Source: Chloroflexota bacterium (lineage in GTDB: Bacteria; Chloroflexota; Anaerolineae; CG2-30-64-16). From it: DNA of 5,984 bases. The notes below the pieces were generated by a model. That model was not told where the DNA came from, did not search any database, and was given only the letters and a program-made list of their open reading frames with translations. This document shows positions 1 to 5,744 of this stretch, piece by piece; the first letter of the stretch is position 1; the number at the start of each line of letters is the position of its first letter. Both the position numbers and the translations under genes were made by a program. Where the stretch lies: assembly GCA_029555885.1 (NCBI GenBank), contig JAKPQT010000057.1:1-5984 (forward strand), read 5' to 3'.

Positions 1-1076
1 GCCTTCACCCCGCGTCCGTCATCCCGTGCAGACCGGTACGCGGCGTCGAGCAGTTCCACCGCGCGCCAGCCAACCACACCGGATGCGAAGTTCGGCGCGC
101 GGCCAAGAATGACATCCACCAGGTTCTGTGCGGGCAGAAAACGGCTGTCAACGCCGCGCTCGAAGCCGAAGTCCTCCCGGCTGCCGTCGGCGCGACGGAT
201 GAGCGAGTGCTGGCTGACCGTGTCGATGTCCACCGCACCGGCCTCACAGTACAGCGTGATGCCGAGCTTGTAGTTGCGCCCCGCGTTGCCGGTCCCACCT
301 ATTACGCCGAGCGCGCCGCCTGCAAACTGCACAGTCATCGCATCCACCAGGTCCAGCGGCAGGCCGTGGTTCGCCATCAGCGCGTGCACCCGCTCCACGC
401 GCAGGTCCGTCAGGAAGAACAGCAGGCCCAGGAGATGCGTCATCTGGAGATGGCCGTGCCCGCCGCCGAGCAACTGGGGCCGGTTGTAGTCTTCGCCCGG
501 GCCGTGCAGCCGGAACGGCGCCTGGATGGGTGGCCGGTCCGGGCTGACATGCCCGCTGAGGAAGTCGCGCACGTCGGATGCGAAGGTGCCGTTGACGTAC
601 TGGACCGCGCCCAGCTCGCCCGAGTCCAGCACCGCCTTGAGCTGCTGGACGAACGGCAGATGCGGGTACGGGTAGCCGACCGCCAGTTCCCGGCCCTGCG
701 CCTGGGCCAGTTCGACGAGATGCCGCGCATCGCGCGCATGGAGGGTCATCGGCTTCTCGACGAGCACATGCCGCCCCGCCAGCAGGCAGTCAGCCACGAT
801 CTCGTAGTGCGTCGCGTGCGGGGTGACGACGATGACCGCGTCGATATCTGCCTCGTCCAGCATGGCGCGGTAGTCGGTATAGAGCTGCGGCGCAGGCGGC
901 GGACCGGGCTGGGCCGCCATCCAGTCGAGCGCGGCCTGGGCTTTGTCGGGCCGCGTATCGCAGAGCGCGACGAGCTCCGCATTCGGGTGGGCCAGCAAGG
1001 CCGGGATGTGCGCGTCCGTCGCCCACCAGCCCGTGCCGATAATTCCGACGCGTACTTTGTCGGTTGTGCCTACCAT
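1..1076 (-). CDS. Gfo/Idh/MocA-family NAD(P)-dependent oxidoreductase (3' end cut by window edge)
   Basis: This is a probable cytoplasmic dehydrogenase or epimerase acting on a sugar, sugar acid or cyclitol with a bound nicotinamide cofactor. The visible 358 full codons run without a stop from the ATG at 1076 to the window edge. An N-terminal Rossmann fold is clear: GIIGTGWWATDAHIPAL (residues 11-27, G11/G14/G16) binds the dinucleotide, and D40 in VALCDTRPDKA ends strand 2, which fits NAD(H) preference. VVTPHATHYE (83-92) and VLVEKPM (104-110, with the family lysine K108) complete the N-terminal signature. The C-terminal part has GYPYPHLPF (134-142) and GGGHGHLQMTH (204-214), keeping H214 but lacking the aspartate many members carry four residues earlier. 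Members are usually 340-390 residues, so only a few are missing. The start is supported by GAGGG eight bases upstream. It follows the 1024-residue hydrolase-like gene after 118 bases. The family is confident; the substrate is unknown. Confidence 0.93.
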   Translation of the reverse strand, partial: MVGTTDKVRVGIIGTGWWATDAHIPALLAHPNAELVALCDTRPDKAQAALDWMAAQPGPPPAPQLYTDYRAMLDEADIDAVIVVTPHATHYEIVADCLLAGRHVLVEKPMTLHARDARHLVELAQAQGRELAVGYPYPHLPFVQQLKAVLDSGELGAVQYVNGTFASDVRDFLSGHVSPDRPPIQAPFRLHGPGEDYNRPQLLGGGHGHLQMTHLLGLLFFLTDLRVERVHALMANHGLPLDLVDAMTVQFAGGALGVIGGTGNAGRNYKLGITLYCEAGAVDIDTVSQHSLIRRADGSREDFGFERGVDSRFLPAQNLVDVILGRAPNFASGVVGWRAVELLDAAYRSARDDGRGVK

Positions 1077-1084
1077 AGACGATG

Positions 1085-1089
1085 CCCTC
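1085..1089 (-). promoter_or_regulatory. Ribosome binding site of the oxidoreductase gene
   Basis: The minus strand reads GAGGG, then eight bases, then the ATG at 1076. This supports that ATG as the true start. The nearby ATG at 1095 is in a different frame and lacks support. Confidence 0.7.
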
Positions 1090-1106
1090 GATCACTCTAA
1101 TAAGGT

Positions 1107-1179
1107 CTCACGCAAAGGCGCAAAGAACGCCAGGGATTTTATGTCATCCTCTTTGCGTACTCTGCGTCTTTTGCGTGAG
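1107..1179. repeat. Imperfect inverted repeat built from CGCAAAG-type units
   Basis: The left arm (1107-1130) begins CTCACGCAAAGGCGCAAAG. The reverse complement of the right arm (1155-1179) begins CTCACGCAAAAGACGCAGAG. The arms share CTCACGCAAA exactly and stay similar beyond it. Inside each arm, CGCAAAG-like units repeat about every 8-9 bases. About 24 bases separate the arms. It occupies most of the gap between the stop of the large hydrolase-like gene and the oxidoreductase start. No T-tract follows on either strand, so it is not a textbook terminator. Repeats of the form CTCACGCAAAGGCGCAAAG are familiar as dispersed intergenic palindromes in several environmental bacterial groups; that recognition is from memory and was not searched. 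Confidence 0.75.
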
Positions 1180-1194
1180 CTTCCGGGCACAAGA

Positions 1195-4100
1195 CTACTT
1201 CGGCTCGACCACGTACAGCCAGTGGCCCACGAGGTCCTCGCTGTAGTCCACGACCAGCGCGCCATCCTCGACCGCGAAGGGGACCTGCCGCTCTCCGTAG
1301 CCGGCGCGGCCCTGGCCCTCACGCCGGCGGCGCCGCGTGTTGCCCGCCTCATATGCGCCGAGCCACACTTCCACATTCCGGCCCTGCAGGTTGAGCGGAA
1401 TGCGCAGCGTGCCCTCGCTGCCACACCAGACGCGGTAGAGGGGCCGGTACGCATCCGTCTCGAACTCCGGCAGCAGCGGGTGCCAGGCCACGCTGACCGG
1501 TGCATCCGACCAGGTGAACGTCCGCCCGTTGACCGTCATGCCGGTGCTATCGATACCGGAGAAGCCGAGGAGGTTGCCCGCCTCATCCAGGCGCCAGACG
1601 AGTGCGTGCCGCCCGCGGTAGGTAATCCGCTGCCCGGCGACACCGAAGTCAACCAGTCCGATCGCGTCGTCCGGCACCGGGTTAACGCGCATGACCTGTT
1701 CGTCTACCTTCTCGTCGCGGAAGAAGCCGCCCGGCCAGCTTTCCTCGTGCGTCCGGTAGTGCGGACAGAGGCCCAGCGCTCCGTTCGGAAATGCGCACGC
1801 CAGGTAGTCGGTCGTGCGGGAGACGACGGACGGGTTGTCCGCGCCGGCATACGCGCCGAGCGCGTGCAGGATCTCGAACCAGGTGCGCACTTCTGCGCCG
1901 GTGGACGCGGCCTGGTCATCGCGCGGGCGGAAGCCCAGGTAGACCGCCTGCCCGCCGCCCGCGTACTGGCGCCGCGTACCGATGACGAGCGGCCGCGCCG
2001 CGCCGCCGGTGCGCAGCGTGGCAACGGGCTCCGTGTCGCCCAGCGGGGTGACAGGGAAGACGCGATCCACCGGGAAGTCGGTCAGGATGGGCATGGCCGC
2101 AACGTCAGCCAGGCTGCCCGCGAACTGCACCGTGCGGCCCGGAACTGGCAGGCCCAGCGGGTCCGCGGCCGGCAGGTCGGTCCGCCCCTGCTCCGCGGCG
2201 AGCGCCAGGTTGATGGGGTCCACCGCGGGCTCGAAGCGGACGCCGAACAGGTCAGCCACGCGCTGCCGCGCCTGGGCATCGCCCGTCGCATCCAGCAACG
2301 GCGGCACGCTCGTCCAGATGACCCGGCCGCCCTGCTGCACGAACCCGGCCAGCAGGGCGAGCAGCTCCGGGCTGGGGAACGGCTCGTAGAGCAGCGCCAC
2401 CGTGCCGTAGCGCCAGCCGTTGACATCCAGCACGCCGTCCGCCGCGACCCGGCCGTACTGCACCAGCTTCTGCGCGGAGATGAGGTTGGCATAGCCGTAC
2501 TGCACCATCCAGCTCCCGAAGCGCTCATCCACCGCGACGAGCGCGTCCGGATAGACGAACAACACCTCGACCTGCCGCGGCGCGTAGTCCTCGACCGAGC
2601 GGAACGCCGGATGGCCGAGCGCGCCGTACACCTGGCTGACCGCGAACATGCGCTCCGACACCGGGCCGGGCATCCCCCACATGCCTGCGCTGGCGAGCGG
2701 CCGCCGGTTTAGGCTGGCAAGCGAGCAGGCCAGCACGCGGCCGTAGTAGTTGCGGTCCGCATAGCCGCCTTCGGGCGTGTCGTCGTTGCCGCCCGTCAGA
2801 TACTCGTTCCACGCAAACTGGTCCGCGCACGCAGCCGCGGCCTGGTGGACCGTGTTCGACCAGATGAAGTCGGGCGTATACTCGTACTTGCGCCGGTGCT
2901 CCTCATAGGCCCAACTCCGGTGCACCCCGCCGATCGACCATGCATCGCAGGTGGGCGACTCAGCCCACGTCGAATGGTAGTAGATGTCCAGCGAGCAGCC
3001 GTTGAGCTGCTCCATCTTGTTGCGCGCATCGACCATCAACTGCACGACGCTGTGTTCGAGGAACTGATAGTAGTTGCGGCGGAAGAGCATCGTGCGCGCG
3101 ATATCATCCACAGTGGGACCGAACACATGCTGGGAAGGCAGCTTGGGATCGTGGTTGTTGAGAAAATCGTGCTGGTGCGCCGCGAAGTAGAGCATGTATG
3201 GGGCAAAGTCGGCGTACTCTGCGCCGAATCGCGCGGCGAACGCGCGCTCGAACCCCTCGGAGACATAGCGCACCACGAACTGACCTGCATCCATGTGGTC
3301 ATGGTACGACCAGTCCTGCTGGATGTGCGTCTCGTCTGCGTAGATGCCGGTCAGCCGGATGCCGCGGTCGTGATACTGCTGCACGAGGTCATCGAGGAAC
3401 TGCGCCGCGCTGGGACTGAAGTAGTCCATCTCGACCGTCTGGTACTGGAGTACGACCAGCACGCGGTCCAGCGGCTGCGCGCCGCCCGCCACATCGCCTG
3501 CCGCGGCCTCCCTGACCGTGCCCGCGGACGACCGGCTGAGTCCCGCCGGCACAGTCGTCACCGGCCCGCCCGTCCCCGATATGCGGACGCGCACCGCGCT
3601 GTAATGGGCGGTGTTGTGGATGGCCGCGCCCGGCAACTCCTCGACGGCCGGCGCAGGCAGCTCCACGATGCCCTGCGGCTCCACCGCGAAGAACGGCGTG
3701 CCTGGGATGCGTTCCTCATGGAACGCAAACGCACGCACGCCCGTGAGCGTGACGGGGAGCGGACCCTTGTTGTTGCACCACTCGGTCTGCTGCCACAGCA
3801 TTACAGTGTACGCGCCGGTCTGCGGGTCGCGCAGCCCCTCGCGGTAGTGCAGCCAGCGGGCGCTCTCGCCGGTCTTGGCATGGTAGCCCGCGCCCAGCTC
3901 CAGCGGCGACAGCACGCTCGGCTCCAGCCCGATGCCGTACTGCGCGGCGACGTCGTGGACCTTCTTGAGCGCGTCCTGGAACGCATCGGTGTCGGGGTAG
4001 AGGCTGCGCTCGCTGCCGCCGAAGAAGTAATCGTAGGCCAGCCGGAGCGTCGACGCGCCACGCGCCGCGGCCTCGCGGCAGTAGTCGTGCAGGCTGACCT

Positions 4101-4269
4101 TGTCGTCGGCCCACGGATACATCTTCTCCACCGCCTCGTCGGGGTGGTTGGCAAGGTTGACGAACTGCTCGTCGGAGATCAGGATGATGTGGATGGACGG
4201 GTCCTCGCTCTTCCAGGGCCAGTCCATCCGGGCCAGTTGGGTTAGCTGCGGCAAGGTTGATGCGGTCAT
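1195..4269 (-). CDS. Large GH42-like putative glycoside hydrolase, 1024 residues, unassigned family
   Basis: I do not recognise an exact family. Three parts are visible. Residues about 20-530 look like a TIM barrel with long insertions: ILISDEQFVNL near 29-39, an aromatic-rich RLAYDYFFGGSERSLY (76-91), GIYADETHIQQDW (309-321, with D312/E313) and FAWNEYLTGG (485-494, with E489). E313 and E489 are candidate catalytic acids. Residues about 566-665 resemble the glutamine-amidotransferase-like domain that follows the barrel in GH42 beta-galactosidases: QVEVLFVYPDA, then GTVALLYEPFPSPELLALL, then FVQQGGRVIWTS. The last 160 residues look like beta-sandwich, with an odd Arg-rich loop (NTRRRRREGQG, 977-987). 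An Ala/Gly-rich linker lies near 232-264. There is no signal peptide or membrane segment, so it is probably cytoplasmic. The ATG at 4269 is preferred because GAGGAG lies five bases upstream; the in-frame GTG at 4293 falls inside a repeat. The stop is TAG. It probably processes an oligosaccharide together with the DUF5722 protein encoded 96 bases upstream. The coding call is very confident, the hydrolase call moderate. Confidence 0.8.
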   Translation of the reverse strand: MTASTLPQLTQLARMDWPWKSEDPSIHIILISDEQFVNLANHPDEAVEKMYPWADDKVSLHDYCREAAARGASTLRLAYDYFFGGSERSLYPDTDAFQDALKKVHDVAAQYGIGLEPSVLSPLELGAGYHAKTGESARWLHYREGLRDPQTGAYTVMLWQQTEWCNNKGPLPVTLTGVRAFAFHEERIPGTPFFAVEPQGIVELPAPAVEELPGAAIHNTAHYSAVRVRISGTGGPVTTVPAGLSRSSAGTVREAAAGDVAGGAQPLDRVLVVLQYQTVEMDYFSPSAAQFLDDLVQQYHDRGIRLTGIYADETHIQQDWSYHDHMDAGQFVVRYVSEGFERAFAARFGAEYADFAPYMLYFAAHQHDFLNNHDPKLPSQHVFGPTVDDIARTMLFRRNYYQFLEHSVVQLMVDARNKMEQLNGCSLDIYYHSTWAESPTCDAWSIGGVHRSWAYEEHRRKYEYTPDFIWSNTVHQAAAACADQFAWNEYLTGGNDDTPEGGYADRNYYGRVLACSLASLNRRPLASAGMWGMPGPVSERMFAVSQVYGALGHPAFRSVEDYAPRQVEVLFVYPDALVAVDERFGSWMVQYGYANLISAQKLVQYGRVAADGVLDVNGWRYGTVALLYEPFPSPELLALLAGFVQQGGRVIWTSVPPLLDATGDAQARQRVADLFGVRFEPAVDPINLALAAEQGRTDLPAADPLGLPVPGRTVQFAGSLADVAAMPILTDFPVDRVFPVTPLGDTEPVATLRTGGAARPLVIGTRRQYAGGGQAVYLGFRPRDDQAASTGAEVRTWFEILHALGAYAGADNPSVVSRTTDYLACAFPNGALGLCPHYRTHEESWPGGFFRDEKVDEQVMRVNPVPDDAIGLVDFGVAGQRITYRGRHALVWRLDEAGNLLGFSGIDSTGMTVNGRTFTWSDAPVSVAWHPLLPEFETDAYRPLYRVWCGSEGTLRIPLNLQGRNVEVWLGAYEAGNTRRRRREGQGRAGYGERQVPFAVEDGALVVDYSEDLVGHWLYVVEPK

Positions 4270-4274
4270 GTCGT

Positions 4275-4280
4275 CTCCTC
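4275..4280 (-). promoter_or_regulatory. Ribosome binding site deciding the start of the large hydrolase-like gene
   Basis: The minus strand reads GAGGAG, five bases, then the ATG at 4269. This strong Shine-Dalgarno sequence favours that ATG over the GTG eight codons upstream at 4293, which has no purine-rich element of its own outside the palindromic repeat. Confidence 0.8.
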
Positions 4281-4287
4281 GAATATA

Positions 4288-4361
4288 CCTCACCTCCCGG
4301 CCCCCTCTCCTGAAGCGCGAACTGCTGTGCTTCAGGAGAGGGGGAGTTGGAGGGGGTGAGG
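4288..4361. repeat. 74-base palindromic intergenic repeat with a perfect 16-bp stem
   Basis: The core is a perfect 16-bp inverted repeat: CCCCCTCTCCTGAAGC (4301-4316) pairs with GCTTCAGGAGAGGGGG (4329-4344) around a 12-base loop. Outer arms extend it imperfectly, with CCTCACC at 4288-4294 matching GGTGAGG at 4355-4361. It lies four bases after the TAA of the DUF5722 gene (4366) and eight bases before the Shine-Dalgarno of the next gene, so it fills the gap. A transcript hairpin here would be very stable, but no T-tract follows on the minus strand. CCTCACCCCC...CCCCTCTCC palindromes are familiar dispersed repeats in several environmental genomes (from memory). It could act as an mRNA stabiliser, processing site or attenuator, or have no role. 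Confidence 0.88.
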
Positions 4362-4365
4362 CACG

Positions 4366-5586
4366 TTACTTCCAGTTTTCTTGCCCCACGACCGACTTCG
4401 CCCAGGCCAGCACTGCTGCGCGGCGCGGGCCGTCGATGTCGCGGAAGATGTCGTAGATGGGCTTCGGACTGCCGGGCTTGCTGGGCAGGTCGCTCGTCGG
4501 GTCGCGGCGCCAGATGCCCAGATTCAGGCCAAACTCGTCGCGGTTGTCCACGTGCGCATGGAGGATGAACGATTCGATGCCCGGCGTCTGCTCGACCTTC
4601 CAGTACGCATACGCGTACGCCGCGGCCTGGAGACATTCGCCCTGCTCCGTGCCGTCCGAGTTGAACCCCTGTTCCGACAGGATGATGTGGCGCAGCCGGC
4701 CCTCGTAGAGCAGGTGCGGCTGGGCAAAGTACTGCGTCAGGATGTGCAGGTTCTTGAAGGTGATGCGCGGGGTGTCGAACGAGTCGAGCGCGGTTTTGTC
4801 ATGCCAGAAGTCCGGGTGATTCAGGTCCTCCGGATAGGGATGATACGCGACCGACCAGTCGAAGTTGCAGTCGGACGTGCAGGCCGTATTGAGCAGCTCG
4901 ACCACGTCGCGGCCCCGATACGTGCGCAGCGGGTTGTTCAGGTGGGAGATGGTCCACAGGTGGTCGAGCGAGACGTAGACGCGCGCCTGCGCGTACTTGG
5001 AGCGCGCCGCCCCGAACGCGGTCCGCAGCGCGACGGCATACTCCCCCACGTACTGATCGACGGGCATCTCGCCCGCGTTGGCCCAGACCCACGCGCTGTT
5101 GACCTCGTTCGCGATGATGTAGCCGCACGCGCGACCGTACTGCTGGTCGGGCCGGGTGTAGCGCTCCGCGACGAACTCGACGAACGCGCGATAATGGGCC
5201 AGGCCGTCCTCCGTAACGACGTTGAACGCGCTGATGTAGCCTTCCGGGTTGTACGCCGGGTGCAGCAGCGCGGCGCGCAGCTCCGGGAAGACCTCGACCC
5301 CGTCCCACTTCGGGCTGTTGAGCAGGATCAGCGTCACGACGATGCCGTGATCCGACAGTTCCTTCACGCGACGGTCGTAGCGCGCCATGTACTCGGCGTC
5401 GAAGTAAAACTCGCGGCCGCCGGAGACATAGGTGATGGTGTTGTCGGTCGCAGCCGGGCGCATGATGGTGCCCTGGTTGAGGTTGAGCGCCGCGTGGCCC
5501 ACGCCGAGCTTCAGCGCATCGTCCACCATGTGGACCTGCAACCCTTTCAGGGTCGGGTTGGTCGGGTAGGGATAGTCCCAGGTCAT
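4366..5586 (-). CDS. DUF5722-type clan-A glycoside hydrolase-like protein, 406 residues
   Basis: The sequence closely fits my memory of the DUF5722 family, TIM-barrel proteins related to clan GH-A glycosidases whose substrate I do not know. Landmarks in order: HAALNLNQGTIM (31-42), DRRVKELSDHGIVVTLILLN (71-90), ERYTRPDQQYGRACGYIIAN then EVNSAWVWANAG (141-172), RVYVSLDHLW (202-211), DWSVAYHPYPEDL (243-255), IILSEQGFNSDGTEQGECLQ (301-320) and ESFILHAHVDNRDEFGLNLG (338-357). N160-E161 would be the clan-A acid/base pair at strand 4 and E305 the strand-7 nucleophile, so the active site looks intact. No signal peptide or membrane segment is present, implying a cytoplasmic enzyme. The ATG at 5586 is chosen because GAGGT lies six bases upstream; a 36-residue in-frame extension from 5694 would translate through the hairpin repeats and is rejected. 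The stop is TAA. It is flanked by other hydrolase-like genes on the same strand. Confidence 0.88.
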   Translation of the reverse strand: MTWDYPYPTNPTLKGLQVHMVDDALKLGVGHAALNLNQGTIMRPAATDNTITYVSGGREFYFDAEYMARYDRRVKELSDHGIVVTLILLNSPKWDGVEVFPELRAALLHPAYNPEGYISAFNVVTEDGLAHYRAFVEFVAERYTRPDQQYGRACGYIIANEVNSAWVWANAGEMPVDQYVGEYAVALRTAFGAARSKYAQARVYVSLDHLWTISHLNNPLRTYRGRDVVELLNTACTSDCNFDWSVAYHPYPEDLNHPDFWHDKTALDSFDTPRITFKNLHILTQYFAQPHLLYEGRLRHIILSEQGFNSDGTEQGECLQAAAYAYAYWKVEQTPGIESFILHAHVDNRDEFGLNLGIWRRDPTSDLPSKPGSPKPIYDIFRDIDGPRRAAVLAWAKSVVGQENWK

Positions 5587-5592
5587 GTGAAA

Positions 5593-5597
5593 ACCTC
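5593..5597 (-). promoter_or_regulatory. Ribosome binding site of the DUF5722 gene
   Basis: The minus strand reads GAGGT followed by six bases and the ATG at 5586. It fixes the start at residue 37 of the longest open frame and agrees with where family-like sequence begins. Confidence 0.75.
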
Positions 5598-5609
5598 GTT
5601 TGTGGCGCC

Positions 5610-5632
5610 GCCTGCGGTTGGAAACCGCAGGC
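5610..5632. repeat. Short perfect hairpin, GCCTGCGGTT / AACCGCAGGC
   Basis: This is a perfect 10-bp stem with a 3-base loop (GGA), 12 bases upstream of the Shine-Dalgarno of the DUF5722 gene. It is the partner of the hairpin at 5708-5730: the two differ by one compensated base pair in the stem and by the loop. No T-tract follows it. It is probably a REP-like palindromic unit; a role in the 5' leader of the mRNA is possible but not shown. Confidence 0.85.
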
Positions 5633-5647
5633 TGATATCTTCCAAAC

Positions 5648-5660
5648 CTGTTGAAAACAG
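5648..5660. repeat. Small hairpin CTGTT-GAA-AACAG
   Basis: This is a 5-bp stem with a 3-base loop in the most AT-rich part of the gap. It shares the tip design GTT-NNN-AAC with the larger hairpins at 5610-5632 and 5708-5730. Five base pairs can occur by chance, so it may not be a real element. Confidence 0.4.
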
Positions 5661-5679
5661 ATTGTTCATGTCCCTTGAC

Positions 5680-5697
5680 AGTGTGCCTTGGCACACT
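5680..5697. repeat. 18-base inverted repeat AGTGTGCC-TT-GGCACACT
   Basis: Perfect 8-base arms surround a 2-base centre. As RNA this would fold as a 7-bp stem with a four-base loop. As DNA it has the size and symmetry of a dimeric-regulator operator. It lies 94 bases upstream of the DUF5722 start on the minus strand. It may instead be another dispersed palindromic repeat, since its neighbours on both sides are palindromes. No convincing -10 or -35 boxes were found near it. Confidence 0.65.
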
Positions 5698-5707
5698 TGA
5701 CTTGTCA

Positions 5708-5730
5708 GCCTGGGGTTTGCAACCCCAGGC
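5708..5730. repeat. Short perfect hairpin, GCCTGGGGTT / AACCCCAGGC
   Basis: This is a perfect 10-bp stem with a 3-base loop (TGC), beginning 14 bases after the stop of the upstream hydrolase gene. It could serve as a 3'-end hairpin for that gene, but no T-run follows it on the minus strand (the next bases are TGACAAGTC). It is the same repeat family as 5610-5632. Confidence 0.85.
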
Positions 5731-5744
5731 GCTCCGGCCGCGCT

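Noticed and set aside
207..1100. Plus-strand open frame of 297 codons
   Set aside because: It is antisense to the clear Gfo/Idh/MocA gene, with low-quality Arg/Val-rich sequence.
1107..1179. CRISPR-like array
   Set aside because: The CGCAAAG units are short, degenerate and arranged as an inverted repeat, without regular spacers.
943..4245. Long plus-strand open frames at 943-2712 (589 codons) and 2845-4245 (466 codons)
   Set aside because: They are antisense to the large hydrolase-like gene; their composition is Arg/Ala/Val-rich with no recognisable domain, as expected for shadow frames in GC-rich DNA.
4288..4361. Intrinsic terminator of the DUF5722 gene
   Set aside because: The hairpin is strong, but it is followed by GC- and purine-rich sequence, not a U-run.
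3716..4636. Minus-strand open frame of 306 codons spanning two genes
   Set aside because: It overlaps the DUF5722 and large hydrolase genes out of frame and reads through the palindrome, so it is a shadow.
5675..5680. TTGACA as a plus-strand -35 box
   Set aside because: No -10-like hexamer lies 16-18 bases downstream and no plus-strand gene follows.
5587..5694. N-terminal extension of the DUF5722 protein
   Set aside because: The 36 extra residues are translated from hairpin repeats and lack family character; the ATG at 5586 has a good Shine-Dalgarno.
4381..5700. Plus-strand open frame of 439 codons
   Set aside because: It mirrors the DUF5722 gene, has no domain-like sequence, and runs through the hairpin repeats.
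5708..5730. Intrinsic terminator after the GH95-like gene
   Set aside because: The stem is good, but no T-tract follows on the minus strand, so only a repeat or hairpin is called.
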